Assembly (NCBI RefSeq): GCF_015694345.1
Contig: NZ_JADQDC010000010.1
Coordinates: forward strand, 98,838 to 162,837
DNA: 64,000 nt
From: Novosphingobium jiangmenense
Lineage (GTDB): Bacteria; Pseudomonadota; Alphaproteobacteria; Sphingomonadales; Sphingomonadaceae
Direction: 5' to 3'
A model generated the notes under the pieces. That model was not told the origin of the DNA. It worked only from the letters and a program-made list of their open reading frames with translations, and did not search any database. Made by a program: the position numbers and the translations under genes. This document shows positions 42,909-52,031 of this stretch, piece by piece. The number at the start of each line of letters is the position of its first letter. Positions within the stretch are counted from its first letter, which is position 1.

Positions 42909-45419
42909 TCAGAACGAGAAGCGGAGCGCGGCGGTAACGGTGCGCCCGTTCATGACCTGGGCGTTGGCCAGTCCGCCTGCCGGGATGACGGCAGATGCGA
43001 TCTGGACCACGGCCAGCTTGTTGAACACGTTGAAGGCGTTGAGCGAGAGTTGCACGCGATCGACTGGTCGCACCTGCAGGAACGGGCTGACAAGGACATA
43101 GCCAGGCTGCCTCAGGATGTTGCTGTCCTGCGCAAAACTGCCGGTCGTGCCATTCACCACCGCGCCGAAGGTCACTTTGTCCAGTTCGACCTGCGGACGA
43201 GCCTGGAACGAGAACTTCGGGATATGGCGCGGACGGTTTCCTTCGAGCGCCGGGTCGGTACGGTCCTTGGTGATCTTCGCGTCGGTCCAGGTCGCGCCAA
43301 GAGCAAGCGCGAAGGGACCCTCGCGCACTTCACCCTCCAACTCGATGCCCTTGGCGCTGTAAGTGCGATTGATCGGGATGACCACGACCTGACCCGAATT
43401 GTCGGCGCCAATCTGGTAGTTCCGTTCGCTCGTCGATGCCCAGAACCCGGTGATATAGGCGGTAAGACCGCCCTGGCGGAACTTCACCCCGCCTTCGGCC
43501 TGCTTGACCGGGTTGTACGCCGTCGATGGATCGGTCAGCTTGCCGGTCAGAGGGTTGAGCGAGCCTGCGCCAAGAATGCGCTCGGCATTTGCGCGACCGC
43601 CGCGGCTGTAACGTGCGAACACCGAAAGAGGCTGCGAAATGCGGTAGTTCACGCCTGCCGAGTAGGACAGGTAGTCATAGTCGTAATCGACGTTCGCGGC
43701 CTGGCCCAGTGGCAGGATTGCCACCTTGGTTTCCGCCTCCGAGATATCGCCATCGCCGTTCATGTCGACAATCGCAGAACCGGGACCCATGAGCGATGCA
43801 GACAGGATGTTGCCCGAAACGCGGCCCTTGTCCCAGCGCACACTGCCACCGATGGCAAGCTTGCCGATCTGGTAATTGAGCGAGCCATAAGGCGCGAGGA
43901 TGCGGTAGTTGAGGTCGTACCGGGTGTGGTAGGCCGCGAGAGGCACGCCAAAGCCGAAACCATACGCATAGACGCCAGCGTCGCTTTGCGGCACGCCGCC
44001 GGCGTCGGCAAGATTCAACGGGTTGTTGCGCCCGTTCCCCGCCAGGTCATTGAGCGTGTTGGCAAAGTTCCAGTACATGTCGACTGATTGCGATGCGGCG
44101 TAGATGCCAGCGGTGGTCGTCAGCTTGCCACCACCGGTTGCCCAGACACGACTGGCGCGCAGGTCGTTCGTGACGTTGTCGATCTTGTTCAGACGGGCAT
44201 TGATCTTGATCGAGATCGCAGCCAGCGCCGCAGGGCTGAACGGGTTGCCCGCATTCGGTCCGCCAGCGTAGGTGAACGAGCCGCCCGGGCTGCCGAGGAT
44301 TGCGCCAAGGACGGCGGCCGGGGCCGTAACCATCGGAATGGATTCGTTGTACTCGCCGCTCACATCGGCATAGCGGAAGCGGTTGCTGATGGTGAAGCCG
44401 CCAACCTCGAACTGCGCTTCCAGGCCGACCGCCTTGTTGATCCCGCGGAGCCCGACACGGCCGTCCAGGGTCGTCCGGTTGTTTTCCTGGTCGAGCGCAA
44501 GATGGCTGGCTGTCAACGGCGATTCATAGACATCGCCGCGCACGCTGTTGCCCGGCAAGTCGTTGATTTTCACAGCGTCGTTGGTGCCGGTCAGCAGGAC
44601 GGGGTAAAGCGAGTAGTTCGGCTGGCGATCGTCGAGATATTTGCCGTAGAAGCGGACGTAGCCACCGGAAAACTGCTTTGTGACGTTGAGCTTCACCTGG
44701 CCACCGCGGAACCCGTCATAGCCAATGTCGCGCGGCCCCTCACCCTGGCGGTAGAAGCCTCCGACATGGAAACGCCAGCCGCCGCCCAGCGGCGCGCCGT
44801 AAGTGAAGTCGAGCCGCTTGAGATCGTACCCGAGGCCGCTCGAAAGCTGCACCGCGCCGCCTTCGGTCTCGCCGGTCCTGGAGATGAAGTTGACCACGCC
44901 ACCGGGCGAATTCGAAGCAAACGTCGAGGCCGAGCCGCCGCGGATCGCCTGAACCTGCGAAAGCGAGAGATCGGCACGAATGAACTGGTCGGCCGAGGCA
45001 AAGTGCAGGTCGCCGAACTCCAGGACGGGCAGGCCGTCTTCCTGAAGTTGCAGGAACTTCGAGCCATCGGCCGAAAGCGGCAGGCCGCGCACGGTAATCG
45101 AGGAGAAGCCGTCGATGTCCGAGGTCTCGGCGCGGATGCCTGGAATGTTCTGCATGATCCCGGCAACCGAACTGACCGACAGCTTGGGCAGGTCCGCCTC
45201 GTCGATCACGCTGGCGGAAATCGCCGTGTCCAGAAGGTCGCGACCCTTGGCAACGCCGGTGCTGAAGGCCTTGCCCGCGGACTTGCCCGGAGTCTCGACT
45301 GCCCGCGCGTGGGCCGATGCTGGAGCACCGGCTTCAGTATCGGCATCTTCGTCAGCAAAGGCGGGGGTTGCAAGGCCGAAGCCGAGAACCGTGGCGGCGA
45401 GCAACTGCCATTTACGCAT
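42909..45419 (-). CDS. TonB-dependent receptor with EF-hand-like loop
   Basis: 836 aa from the ATG at 45419, which has a GAGGA site; upstream in-frame starts exist. The signal peptide is 1-22 (ends AFA). The plug contains VSSVAGIMQNIPGIRAETSD and ITVRGLPLS. The barrel ends in F (AALRFSF), as required for outer-membrane insertion. A loop within the barrel reads DMNGDGDISEAE, which fits a canonical calcium-binding EF-hand loop (D-x-N-x-D-x-D-I-x-x-x-E) and is rare in these receptors. No STN domain. The ligand is unknown. A chemoreceptor follows. Confidence 0.88.
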   Translation of the reverse strand: MRKWQLLAATVLGFGLATPAFADEDADTEAGAPASAHARAVETPGKSAGKAFSTGVAKGRDLLDTAISASVIDEADLPKLSVSSVAGIMQNIPGIRAETSDIDGFSSITVRGLPLSADGSKFLQLQEDGLPVLEFGDLHFASADQFIRADLSLSQVQAIRGGSASTFASNSPGGVVNFISRTGETEGGAVQLSSGLGYDLKRLDFTYGAPLGGGWRFHVGGFYRQGEGPRDIGYDGFRGGQVKLNVTKQFSGGYVRFYGKYLDDRQPNYSLYPVLLTGTNDAVKINDLPGNSVRGDVYESPLTASHLALDQENNRTTLDGRVGLRGINKAVGLEAQFEVGGFTISNRFRYADVSGEYNESIPMVTAPAAVLGAILGSPGGSFTYAGGPNAGNPFSPAALAAISIKINARLNKIDNVTNDLRASRVWATGGGKLTTTAGIYAASQSVDMYWNFANTLNDLAGNGRNNPLNLADAGGVPQSDAGVYAYGFGFGVPLAAYHTRYDLNYRILAPYGSLNYQIGKLAIGGSVRWDKGRVSGNILSASLMGPGSAIVDMNGDGDISEAETKVAILPLGQAANVDYDYDYLSYSAGVNYRISQPLSVFARYSRGGRANAERILGAGSLNPLTGKLTDPSTAYNPVKQAEGGVKFRQGGLTAYITGFWASTSERNYQIGADNSGQVVVIPINRTYSAKGIELEGEVREGPFALALGATWTDAKITKDRTDPALEGNRPRHIPKFSFQARPQVELDKVTFGAVVNGTTGSFAQDSNILRQPGYVLVSPFLQVRPVDRVQLSLNAFNVFNKLAVVQIASAVIPAGGLANAQVMNGRTVTAALRFSF

Positions 45420-45644
45420 AACATTCCTCATGTGGTTTATCTTGTTCACCACAGTTAGCTGTGAGCGATTAATTCACGGCGAGGAGGTGCTTACGTAATG
45501 CTACGCCCGAAAACCGCCGAGACTGTTGCATCTTCCTTCAGCAATACGGAGAAACCGAAAGGGAAGTTTACCGGCTTCTTGGGGATGTTCGGCTAGGTTC
45601 ATAATCGTCCGGGTGCATTGCCAACATCGTGAAAGAACAAGCCC

Positions 45645-46754
45645 TTGCCCATCACCGCCATTGCCGAGCCAGCTTGTCCGCCGGCTCCTGTCCGAGGGCG
45701 GGCAGCAAAGCAGCTTGGCATTGAAGCAGCCAAGGCGCGCAGCTTCGGCAAAGTCTTCGTCGCAGCTGTTCTGGAAAGCGTGGCACGGACCCTGCAGCAG
45801 GCGCCGTGCCTTGCCCATGCAATCGAAACCTGGCCCGCAGATCTTGCCAGCGCCGGCGTGATCTTCCGGCTCAACGCGGGGCTTCATGCCATGGCGCGTT
45901 CGGGGCGGCATCCGGATCTTGCCGCCATCTATTGCGACGCGCGCGCAGATACTGCTCCTGACCAGCTGCTGCTCGACTTCACGCTGGCGCGGGTGCTCCG
46001 CGACAGTGAGCGGGACCTTCTGCAATGGATGTGCGGGCCGACCCAGACCAACGAAGTGGCGCGCGTTGCGGCGCTTGCCGCCGTGTTGCTGGAACTTGAT
46101 GCCCACGCACCGATGCGGACGAGCGTGCTCGAACTGGGATCGAGCGCCGGATTGAACCTCAATTTCGAACACTACGATATCCACATGGGCTCGCAGCGCT
46201 ATGGGAGCCTGTCCAGCGAAGTCTGCATTGCGCCACGCTGGACCGGGCGTGCACCGCTTCCTGGCCTTACGCGCATCTCGAGCGCGAAAGGCGTTGATCT
46301 CAACCCGCTCGACGTACGGCACGAAGCCGACAGCGAGCGACTGCACGCCTATATATGGCCAGGCGAACGCGCACGCTCGGAACGCCTGCGCGCGGCCATT
46401 GCACTTGCCCGTCTCCACCCGCCCCAAGTAGACAAGGGCCGCGCCGGCGAGTGGCTGCAACAACAGCTTGCCCTGCCGCAGTTACCGGGTGAAAGACGCG
46501 TCGTCTTCCATTCGATGGTCGCACAATATCTGCCGGAGACGGAACGCCGCATGATCGACCGCATGCTCGGGCAAGCAGGTCGCGCGGCTACAGCATCGAC
46601 GCCTCTGGTGCGCATCGGCCTGGAATGGAACGCCGGCCGCACCGAGGTGCAAGTTTCGGTTACGCAGTGGCACGGGCAACCAGGGCCGGCGCTGCATGCA
46701 ATCGTGGCCGAATGCCACCCTTACGCTGAATGGTTCGCCTGGGCCGGTCTCTGA
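45645..46754 (+). CDS. DUF2332 family protein
   Basis: About 369 aa from a TTG; the true start may lie further in, as no good ribosome site is seen. The family core is clear: RLNAGLHAMARSGRHPDLAAIY, LLLELDAHAPMR, then VLELGSSAGLNLNFEHYDI, which looks like a SAM-type glycine motif, and RIGLEWNAG near the C-terminus. The function of DUF2332 is not established; a methyltransferase-like fold is inferred. Divergent from the TonB receptor. Confidence 0.75.
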   Translation: MPITAIAEPACPPAPVRGRAAKQLGIEAAKARSFGKVFVAAVLESVARTLQQAPCLAHAIETWPADLASAGVIFRLNAGLHAMARSGRHPDLAAIYCDARADTAPDQLLLDFTLARVLRDSERDLLQWMCGPTQTNEVARVAALAAVLLELDAHAPMRTSVLELGSSAGLNLNFEHYDIHMGSQRYGSLSSEVCIAPRWTGRAPLPGLTRISSAKGVDLNPLDVRHEADSERLHAYIWPGERARSERLRAAIALARLHPPQVDKGRAGEWLQQQLALPQLPGERRVVFHSMVAQYLPETERRMIDRMLGQAGRAATASTPLVRIGLEWNAGRTEVQVSVTQWHGQPGPALHAIVAECHPYAEWFAWAGL

Positions 46755-46988
46755 CCTCGTTCCGTCGCGATCCGAGATGCGCGTTTCAATCTCATGCTGC
46801 TCGGCCATAGGCTTCATCGGAGTATCAATGCATTACCCTCCGGAGAGGCCCCGCTTCAGCAAGTCTATGGGCAATCGTCCACGGATGGTCAGCCTACGTC
46901 CTCGCGTCCTTGATGCAGTCTGCCGGGAGCCGGTAGCAGTGACGCTCCGCAGCTCCCACCAGCAATCACCTTGCCATGCGACACGGCC

Positions 46989-48275
46989 CTACACCGCAAC
47001 AGGTGCAAGCTTCGGGCACAGCAGATGCACAACTGCCAGGGCAAGCAAGTAGCTGCAGGCACAAATGGCGAAGAGCACTTCGTAGGAACCGCCGGTCTTG
47101 TCGAGGATGTAGCCGGTGAAGAGGGCCATGCCCATGCCTCCCAAGGCTCCTACGGTCCCGCCGATGCCGACGACCGAACCTACGGCGCCGCGCGGAAAGA
47201 CGTCTGACGGGAATGTGTAGAGGTTTGCAGAAAAGGCCTGATGTGCTGCGGTTGCAAGTCCGATGATGAGGACGGCAGCCCACACACTGTCGAGGCTTTG
47301 TGCAAACCAGATCGGCAGGACCGCCACGGCACACAGCAGCATCGTCGCCTTGCGGGCAAAGTTCGGGGTGCGTCCAGCCTTGATCAGGCGGGAGGACATC
47401 CAGCCGCCGAAGATCGAACCGCCATCGGAAATCAGGTAGATCGCGGCCAGCGGCAAGCCGAAGGTCTTGAGGTCCATGTCGTAGCGCTCGAACAGGTAGC
47501 CGGGCAGCCAGAACAGGAAGAACCACCAGATAGGGTCGATCAGGAACTTGCCGAGGGCATAGGCCCAGGTCTCGCGCACGGTGAGCAGGCGGGTCCAGCC
47601 GATCTTCTCTACCGGATCTGCCGGGTCCTGCTGGATCCAGGCAAGTTCGGCGGGCGAGACCCGGCTGTGCTCCGACGGGTGGCGGTAGACCAGCCACCAC
47701 GCTGCCAGCCATACCACGCCGAAAATGCCGGTAATGAAAAAGGCCGCACGCCAGCCGAACCACAGCACCAGGGCTGGCACCAGCAGCGGCGTGATGATCG
47801 CGCCGACGTTTGCTCCTGCATTGAACAGGCCGATGGCATAGGCCCTCTCGCGCTGGGGGAACCAGTCGGTCACCGCCCGGATGCCGGCGGGGAAGTTGCC
47901 GCTTTCGCCCACGCCAAGGCCGAAGCGCGCCGCGGCAAAGCTCGCCAGCCCGCTGGCAAAGCCGTGGGCGACGTGGCCCAGTGTCCAGACCACGATGGCA
48001 ATGGTGTAGCCCAGCCGTGCGCCCACGACGTCGACGATCCGCCCGAAGCCGATGTAGCCGATCGCATAGGCGACCTGGAACCAGAACACGATCTGCGCGA
48101 AGTCGGTCTCGGTCCAGCCGAACTCGGCCACCAGCGTTGGCTTGAGCACGCCAATCATCTGGCGATCGATGTAGTTCACCGCCGTCGCCGCAAACAGCAG
48201 CGCGACGATCACCCAGCGATAGCGCCCTGCCCTTCCGGCAGCGGCATCCATGGCGGCGTTGGAATTTTCGACCAT
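46989..48275 (-). CDS. MFS transporter, hexuronate (ExuT-like) type
   Basis: 428 aa with 12 predicted membrane helices. The motifs AVNYIDRQMIGVLKPTL in TM1 and GESGNFPAGIRAVTDWFPQRER before TM5 are the anion:cation symporter / hexuronate transporter signature. It likely brings galacturonate or glucuronate across the inner membrane. Third gene of a minus-strand run after uxaA and a hydratase, 52 nt from the latter. ATG with GGGAGAG site. Confidence 0.85.
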   Translation of the reverse strand: MVENSNAAMDAAAGRAGRYRWVIVALLFAATAVNYIDRQMIGVLKPTLVAEFGWTETDFAQIVFWFQVAYAIGYIGFGRIVDVVGARLGYTIAIVVWTLGHVAHGFASGLASFAAARFGLGVGESGNFPAGIRAVTDWFPQRERAYAIGLFNAGANVGAIITPLLVPALVLWFGWRAAFFITGIFGVVWLAAWWLVYRHPSEHSRVSPAELAWIQQDPADPVEKIGWTRLLTVRETWAYALGKFLIDPIWWFFLFWLPGYLFERYDMDLKTFGLPLAAIYLISDGGSIFGGWMSSRLIKAGRTPNFARKATMLLCAVAVLPIWFAQSLDSVWAAVLIIGLATAAHQAFSANLYTFPSDVFPRGAVGSVVGIGGTVGALGGMGMALFTGYILDKTGGSYEVLFAICACSYLLALAVVHLLCPKLAPVAV

Positions 48276-48327
48276 TGCTACTCTCCCGGAAGGGTGCCCG
48301 GCTCTGACCGGTCCACCGCCAGTTCTC

Positions 48328-49137
48328 TCAACGCGCGCTTGCCGCGACGATCCGGCAATTCACCTCGCCGCAGCCATCGAAGGCTGCACGGAACGACTGG
48401 CCCGGCGAAATCTCGTGCACGCCGGTGATGGCGCCAGATGAAACCCACAGCCCGCGCGAGACGTCGAAACCGCGCGCGATCAGGTTTGAAAGCAGGAAGC
48501 GAACGGCACCGTAAGGACCGTCGAGCATCGTCGCCGCCGTGGCCTCGCCCACGCACGTGCCATCGATCTCGCTGCGCACCTGGATTGCGCAGAGATCAAG
48601 CTCGCGCCATCCCGCGATTGCACCACCTCTTACAAGGCCGGCATTGTTGCCGAAGTCGGATACGGTGACCAGCGGCCCATCGGCATTGATGCCACGATAG
48701 GGCGAACTGGCGATCTCGATGCCGAGCCGCACATCGTCGAGGATGGCCTTGGTGCCGGCATCGTCGGTCGGCACCGCACCGGAAAAGCCGGGGGCGATGT
48801 GGAGCAGAATCTCGGCCTCGGCAGCGGCGAATCCGCCAGCAAAGACAGCCATCGCCGGAACTTCGTTCGCAGCGGCATCAACCACGCAGTCGGCAAAGAT
48901 CGGGCCGGAAAGGCGGTTGGCACCGAGCTGGCCGTCAAGCGGCGGATTGATCCGCCCGACCTTCCAGCCGATCACCGGCCTTCCATCCACCAGGATCGCT
49001 CGGTCCTGAATGCCATAAGCAGGACCCAGCGCCTGTGGTGCTTCACCGGGATAGGCATCCAGCGCACGCGCCTGCCGCCGGGCACTGACAAAGGCCTGTG
49101 CGACAAGTTCCGCATTCTCGTTCAACTCGATCCCCAT
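48328..49137 (-). CDS. 2-keto-4-pentenoate hydratase (MhpD/FAH superfamily)-like protein
   Basis: 269 aa. Patterns: PAYGIQDRAI...GWKVGRINPP, EAEILLHIAPGF, GIEIASSPYRG, SDFGNNAGLVRGG and LSNLIARGFDVSRGLWVSSGAITG are those of vinylpyruvate hydratases, with the metal-binding acidic residues present. In this context it may act on a 2-keto-3-deoxy sugar acid instead of a catechol product; this is inference. ATG at 49137 has AAGGA; 49152 and 49206 are alternatives. A LacI-type operator lies just upstream. Confidence 0.8.
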   Translation of the reverse strand: MGIELNENAELVAQAFVSARRQARALDAYPGEAPQALGPAYGIQDRAILVDGRPVIGWKVGRINPPLDGQLGANRLSGPIFADCVVDAAANEVPAMAVFAGGFAAAEAEILLHIAPGFSGAVPTDDAGTKAILDDVRLGIEIASSPYRGINADGPLVTVSDFGNNAGLVRGGAIAGWRELDLCAIQVRSEIDGTCVGEATAATMLDGPYGAVRFLLSNLIARGFDVSRGLWVSSGAITGVHEISPGQSFRAAFDGCGEVNCRIVAASAR

Positions 49138-49169
49138 CCCTTGGTCCTTCATTCGTCCGGCTGCGTAAT

Positions 49170-49183
49170 GGAAACCGGTGTCA
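49170..49183 (-). promoter_or_regulatory. LacI-type operator copy 1
   Basis: On the minus strand TGACACCGGTTTCC, one base from the consensus of the cluster. It sits between uxaA and the hydratase gene, so the hydratase-transporter pair may have its own regulated promoter. Confidence 0.6.
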
Positions 49184-49216
49184 TTCGCAAGTCTCGGTAC
49201 ATTCATTCGATTGGTC

Positions 49217-50737
49217 TCAAAGCGTCACGCCGCGTTTCCAGATCGCGATTGCGCGTTGCCCGTTGCGCTCCGCTGCGGTCGGCTGGCCCGAGGCGATGGC
49301 GAGCAGGCTTTCGAGGAATGCCGCATCAGCTGCCTCCCTGCCCTCATCAAGGACCCGCGAGGCGTCGAAATCGATCCAGTGCGGCTTGGCCTGTGCCAGC
49401 GTACGGTTGGACGCCACTTTCACGGTCGGCACCGGAACGCCGAGCGGCGTGCCGCGACCGGTCGTGAACAGCACCAGCGTGGCGCCAGCGGCGGCAAGTG
49501 CGGTCGAAGACACCGCATCGTTGCCTGGCGCCTCCAGCAGGGCGAGGCCGGGCTGACGCGCCTGCTGCCCGTAATCCAATACCGAAGCCAGCGGTGCCGT
49601 TCCCGCTTTCTGCACGGCGCCTGCGGATTTCTCCTCGAGCGTGGTGATCCCACCGGCAATGTTGCCGGGCGAAGGGTTCTCGGACACTGGAAGCCCCTGA
49701 TCGAGGTAGTAGCGCTTGAAGCGGTTCACCAGTTCGGCGGCAGCCTCGAACGTCGATGCATCGACCGCGCGTTCGAGCAGAGCCTGTTCTGCGCCGAAGA
49801 TCTCGGGGATCTCGGTCAGCACCGGAGTCCCCCCGGCTGACGCCAGCCGCTCGCTGAAGCGCCCTAGCAGCGGGTTCGCGGTAAGGCCGGAAAACCCGTC
49901 CGACCCTCCGCACTTCAGACCGACCGTCAAGGCCGATAGCGGCAGTTCCTCACGCCGGGCCGACGCGGCATCGGCTACCAAGGCGTCGATGATCTTCGCT
50001 GCAGCGGCCATTTCGTCGCCGACGCCTTGGGACGAAAGTGTGCGGACCTTGGCGCGTACCGCCAACGGAATGGCTTCAAGCAATTCTGCCAGCTGGTTCG
50101 ACTCACAGCCCAGGCCCAGCAGCAGCACACCCGCTGCATTGGGATTGGCGGCGAGCCCCGCCAGCAAAGCTCGCGTACCGCCAAGATCGTCGCCGAGTTG
50201 CGAGCAGCCATGCGGGTGCGCAAAGGCATGGATGCCATCAATCCCGCCCCGCGCGATAACGTCGGCGTGCCGCGTTTGCGCGGCGCGGACCACCTGCTCT
50301 GCGGTCAGCCCGACGCAACCGACCGTGGGAAGCACCCAAATCTCGTTGCGCGTTGCCGCGCGCCCATCGGAACGGCGATAGCCGAGCCACGTCGCGGTCT
50401 CGACGGGCGTCTTGGCTTGGCGCGCCGCACCTGATCCGCCAGCGTAGGTGCATTCTCCGACCAGCGCCGTGGCAAGGTTGTGGACGTGGACATGCTCGCC
50501 AGTCGCGATCGCGGCCGAAGCGCGACCGATCGGCAGGCCATAGCGACGCACTTCGTCGCCGGTGCGATGGTCGTGCAGCGCAAACTTGTGCCCCTGCGCG
50601 ATGTCCGCGCGGAGCGTGATCGCACGACCTGCGACGAGCACTTCCTCACCACCCCGCAAGGGACGCAGGGCCACGGCCACGCCATCGGTCGCATGGACCT
50701 GAAGCGCATCGGGCACAGTGGCAAGGTGGCTGGACAA
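49217..50737 (-). CDS. uxaA: Altronate dehydratase
   Basis: 506 aa. The N-terminal SAF domain carries HDHRTGDEVRRYGLPIG and HVHVHNLAT. The catalytic part contains GYRRSDGRAATRNEIWVLPTVGCV, GLGCESNQ, LKCGGSDGFSGLTANP and TTGRGTPLG, all diagnostic of UxaA/GarD dehydratases. It turns altronate into 2-keto-3-deoxygluconate. The start is a TTG with an AGGAG site 8 nt upstream. A LacI-type operator lies 41 bp before the start. First gene of the uxaA-hydratase-MFS run. Confidence 0.92.
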   Translation of the reverse strand: MSSHLATVPDALQVHATDGVAVALRPLRGGEEVLVAGRAITLRADIAQGHKFALHDHRTGDEVRRYGLPIGRASAAIATGEHVHVHNLATALVGECTYAGGSGAARQAKTPVETATWLGYRRSDGRAATRNEIWVLPTVGCVGLTAEQVVRAAQTRHADVIARGGIDGIHAFAHPHGCSQLGDDLGGTRALLAGLAANPNAAGVLLLGLGCESNQLAELLEAIPLAVRAKVRTLSSQGVGDEMAAAAKIIDALVADAASARREELPLSALTVGLKCGGSDGFSGLTANPLLGRFSERLASAGGTPVLTEIPEIFGAEQALLERAVDASTFEAAAELVNRFKRYYLDQGLPVSENPSPGNIAGGITTLEEKSAGAVQKAGTAPLASVLDYGQQARQPGLALLEAPGNDAVSSTALAAAGATLVLFTTGRGTPLGVPVPTVKVASNRTLAQAKPHWIDFDASRVLDEGREAADAAFLESLLAIASGQPTAAERNGQRAIAIWKRGVTL

Positions 50738-50777
50738 GCGTGATTCTCCTGCGGAGGGAATACATGATCGCGATTTA

Positions 50778-50791
50778 GGTAACCGGTGTCA
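50778..50791 (-). promoter_or_regulatory. LacI-type operator copy 2
   Basis: Minus-strand TGACACCGGTTACC, identical to copies 4 and 5. It is placed upstream of uxaA in the divergent uxaA / lacI-type interval. Confidence 0.7.
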
Positions 50792-50844
50792 ATCAGGTGC
50801 CATTGCAAAGCGGGGCACGGACGCGCTAGGAGATCCACGCCCAT

Positions 50845-50858
50845 TGACACCGGTGTAT
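50845..50858 (+). promoter_or_regulatory. LacI-type operator copy 3
   Basis: TGACACCGGTGTAT with a palindromic core ACACCGGTGT. It lies 42 bp before the regulator's GTG, consistent with autoregulation. Confidence 0.6.
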
Positions 50859-50899
50859 GGCACTGGTCCAACGGCGTATCGGAGCTTGGGGGCGCACGC

Positions 50900-51916
50900 G
50901 TGAAGAAGGCAAGGGACGGCAAGCCGACGATCAATGATGTCGCGCGGATCGCCGGAGTTTCCAAGAAGACCGTCAGCCGCGTGATCAACCGCTCGCCCCT
51001 GCTCAACGAGGCGACGCGCGAGAAGGTCGAGGCGGTAATCGCCGAGCTGGGCTACGTGCCCAACCCGCAGGCGCGCGCACTTGCGCTGCGCCGGAATTTC
51101 CTGATCGGCCTGATCCACGACAACCCGAACGCGCAGATGGTGCTGGGCGTGCAGGAAGGCATCCTCTCGGCCATTCGCGATACCGAGTTCGCGCTGGTCG
51201 TCCGCCCGGTCAACCGCCGTTCGCTTGACATGCTCGACGACGTGCGCGCCTTTCTCGAACAGCAGCGCCTGTTCGGAGTCATGCTGCTGCCGCCGATCTC
51301 GGAGAACGATGCCCTGGCGGAATTGTGCGAAGACCTCGGCGTCACCTACGTACGCATGGGGTCGGTCAGGCTGGACGAGGACGAACACATGGTCGCCTCG
51401 AACGATCGTGAGGCCGTGGCCAATGCGGTGGGCTATCTGGTCGAGCGCGGCCACCGGCGCATCGGCTTCGTCGCCGGCCCCGAAGGTTTCCGCTCCGCCG
51501 CCGAACGTGCGCTGGGCTATCGCGACGCACTCGAACAGGCCGGCCTCGCCCTCGATCCGGCGATCATGGCCGAAGGCAGCTACACGTTCGAGACCGGCAT
51601 TGCTGCGGGCGAAAAGCTGCTGTCCGCATCCACTCCGCCAAGCGCCATCTTCGCCAGCAACGACGAGATGGCGGCAGGCGTGCTCCACGCCGCACGCACG
51701 CAGGGGCTTTCGGTGCCCGAGGACCTGTCGATCGTCGGCTTCGACGATACCGCGATTGCTGCACACATCTGGCCTCCACTGACCACCGTGCGGTGGCCGA
51801 TCCAGGCCATGGCCAAGGCAGCAGCGATCAAGCTGATCGACCCGGCGCAGGCCCGCAAGCAGCCTTCGCATTTCCTCTCCGACCTGATCGAGCGCGCTTC
51901 CGTCCGTCCGGCCTGA
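50900..51916 (+). CDS. LacI-family transcriptional regulator of the uronate cluster
   Basis: 338 aa from a GTG. The helix-turn-helix is TINDVARIAGVSKKTVSRVI at ~10, with the hinge helix NPQARALALR at ~57. The effector domain is of the periplasmic-binding type (NDREAVANAVGYLVERGHRRIGF, IFASNDEMAAGVL, IVGFDDTAIA). It most likely represses the surrounding genes until an intermediate such as 2-keto-3-deoxygluconate is bound; the ligand is inferred. Longer in-frame sequence to 50786 overlaps an operator and is not protein-like. Confidence 0.92.
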   Translation: MKKARDGKPTINDVARIAGVSKKTVSRVINRSPLLNEATREKVEAVIAELGYVPNPQARALALRRNFLIGLIHDNPNAQMVLGVQEGILSAIRDTEFALVVRPVNRRSLDMLDDVRAFLEQQRLFGVMLLPPISENDALAELCEDLGVTYVRMGSVRLDEDEHMVASNDREAVANAVGYLVERGHRRIGFVAGPEGFRSAAERALGYRDALEQAGLALDPAIMAEGSYTFETGIAAGEKLLSASTPPSAIFASNDEMAAGVLHAARTQGLSVPEDLSIVGFDDTAIAAHIWPPLTTVRWPIQAMAKAAAIKLIDPAQARKQPSHFLSDLIERASVRPA

Positions 51917-51956
51917 GCCTCGCCGGGAGACGTCAGAAACGTCTTGCGCGAATTTA

Positions 51957-51970
51957 TGACACCGGTTACC
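51957..51970 (+). promoter_or_regulatory. LacI-type operator copy 4
   Basis: TGACACCGGTTACC, 62 bp before the RpiB-like isomerase start. It would control the isomerase-SDR-kinase-esterase run. Confidence 0.7.
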
Positions 51971-52031
51971 TAGGCACCAATTCGACAACGCAAAAGCTGC
52001 GCGAGATGCGCGCGAATCCAGAGGATTTCCC

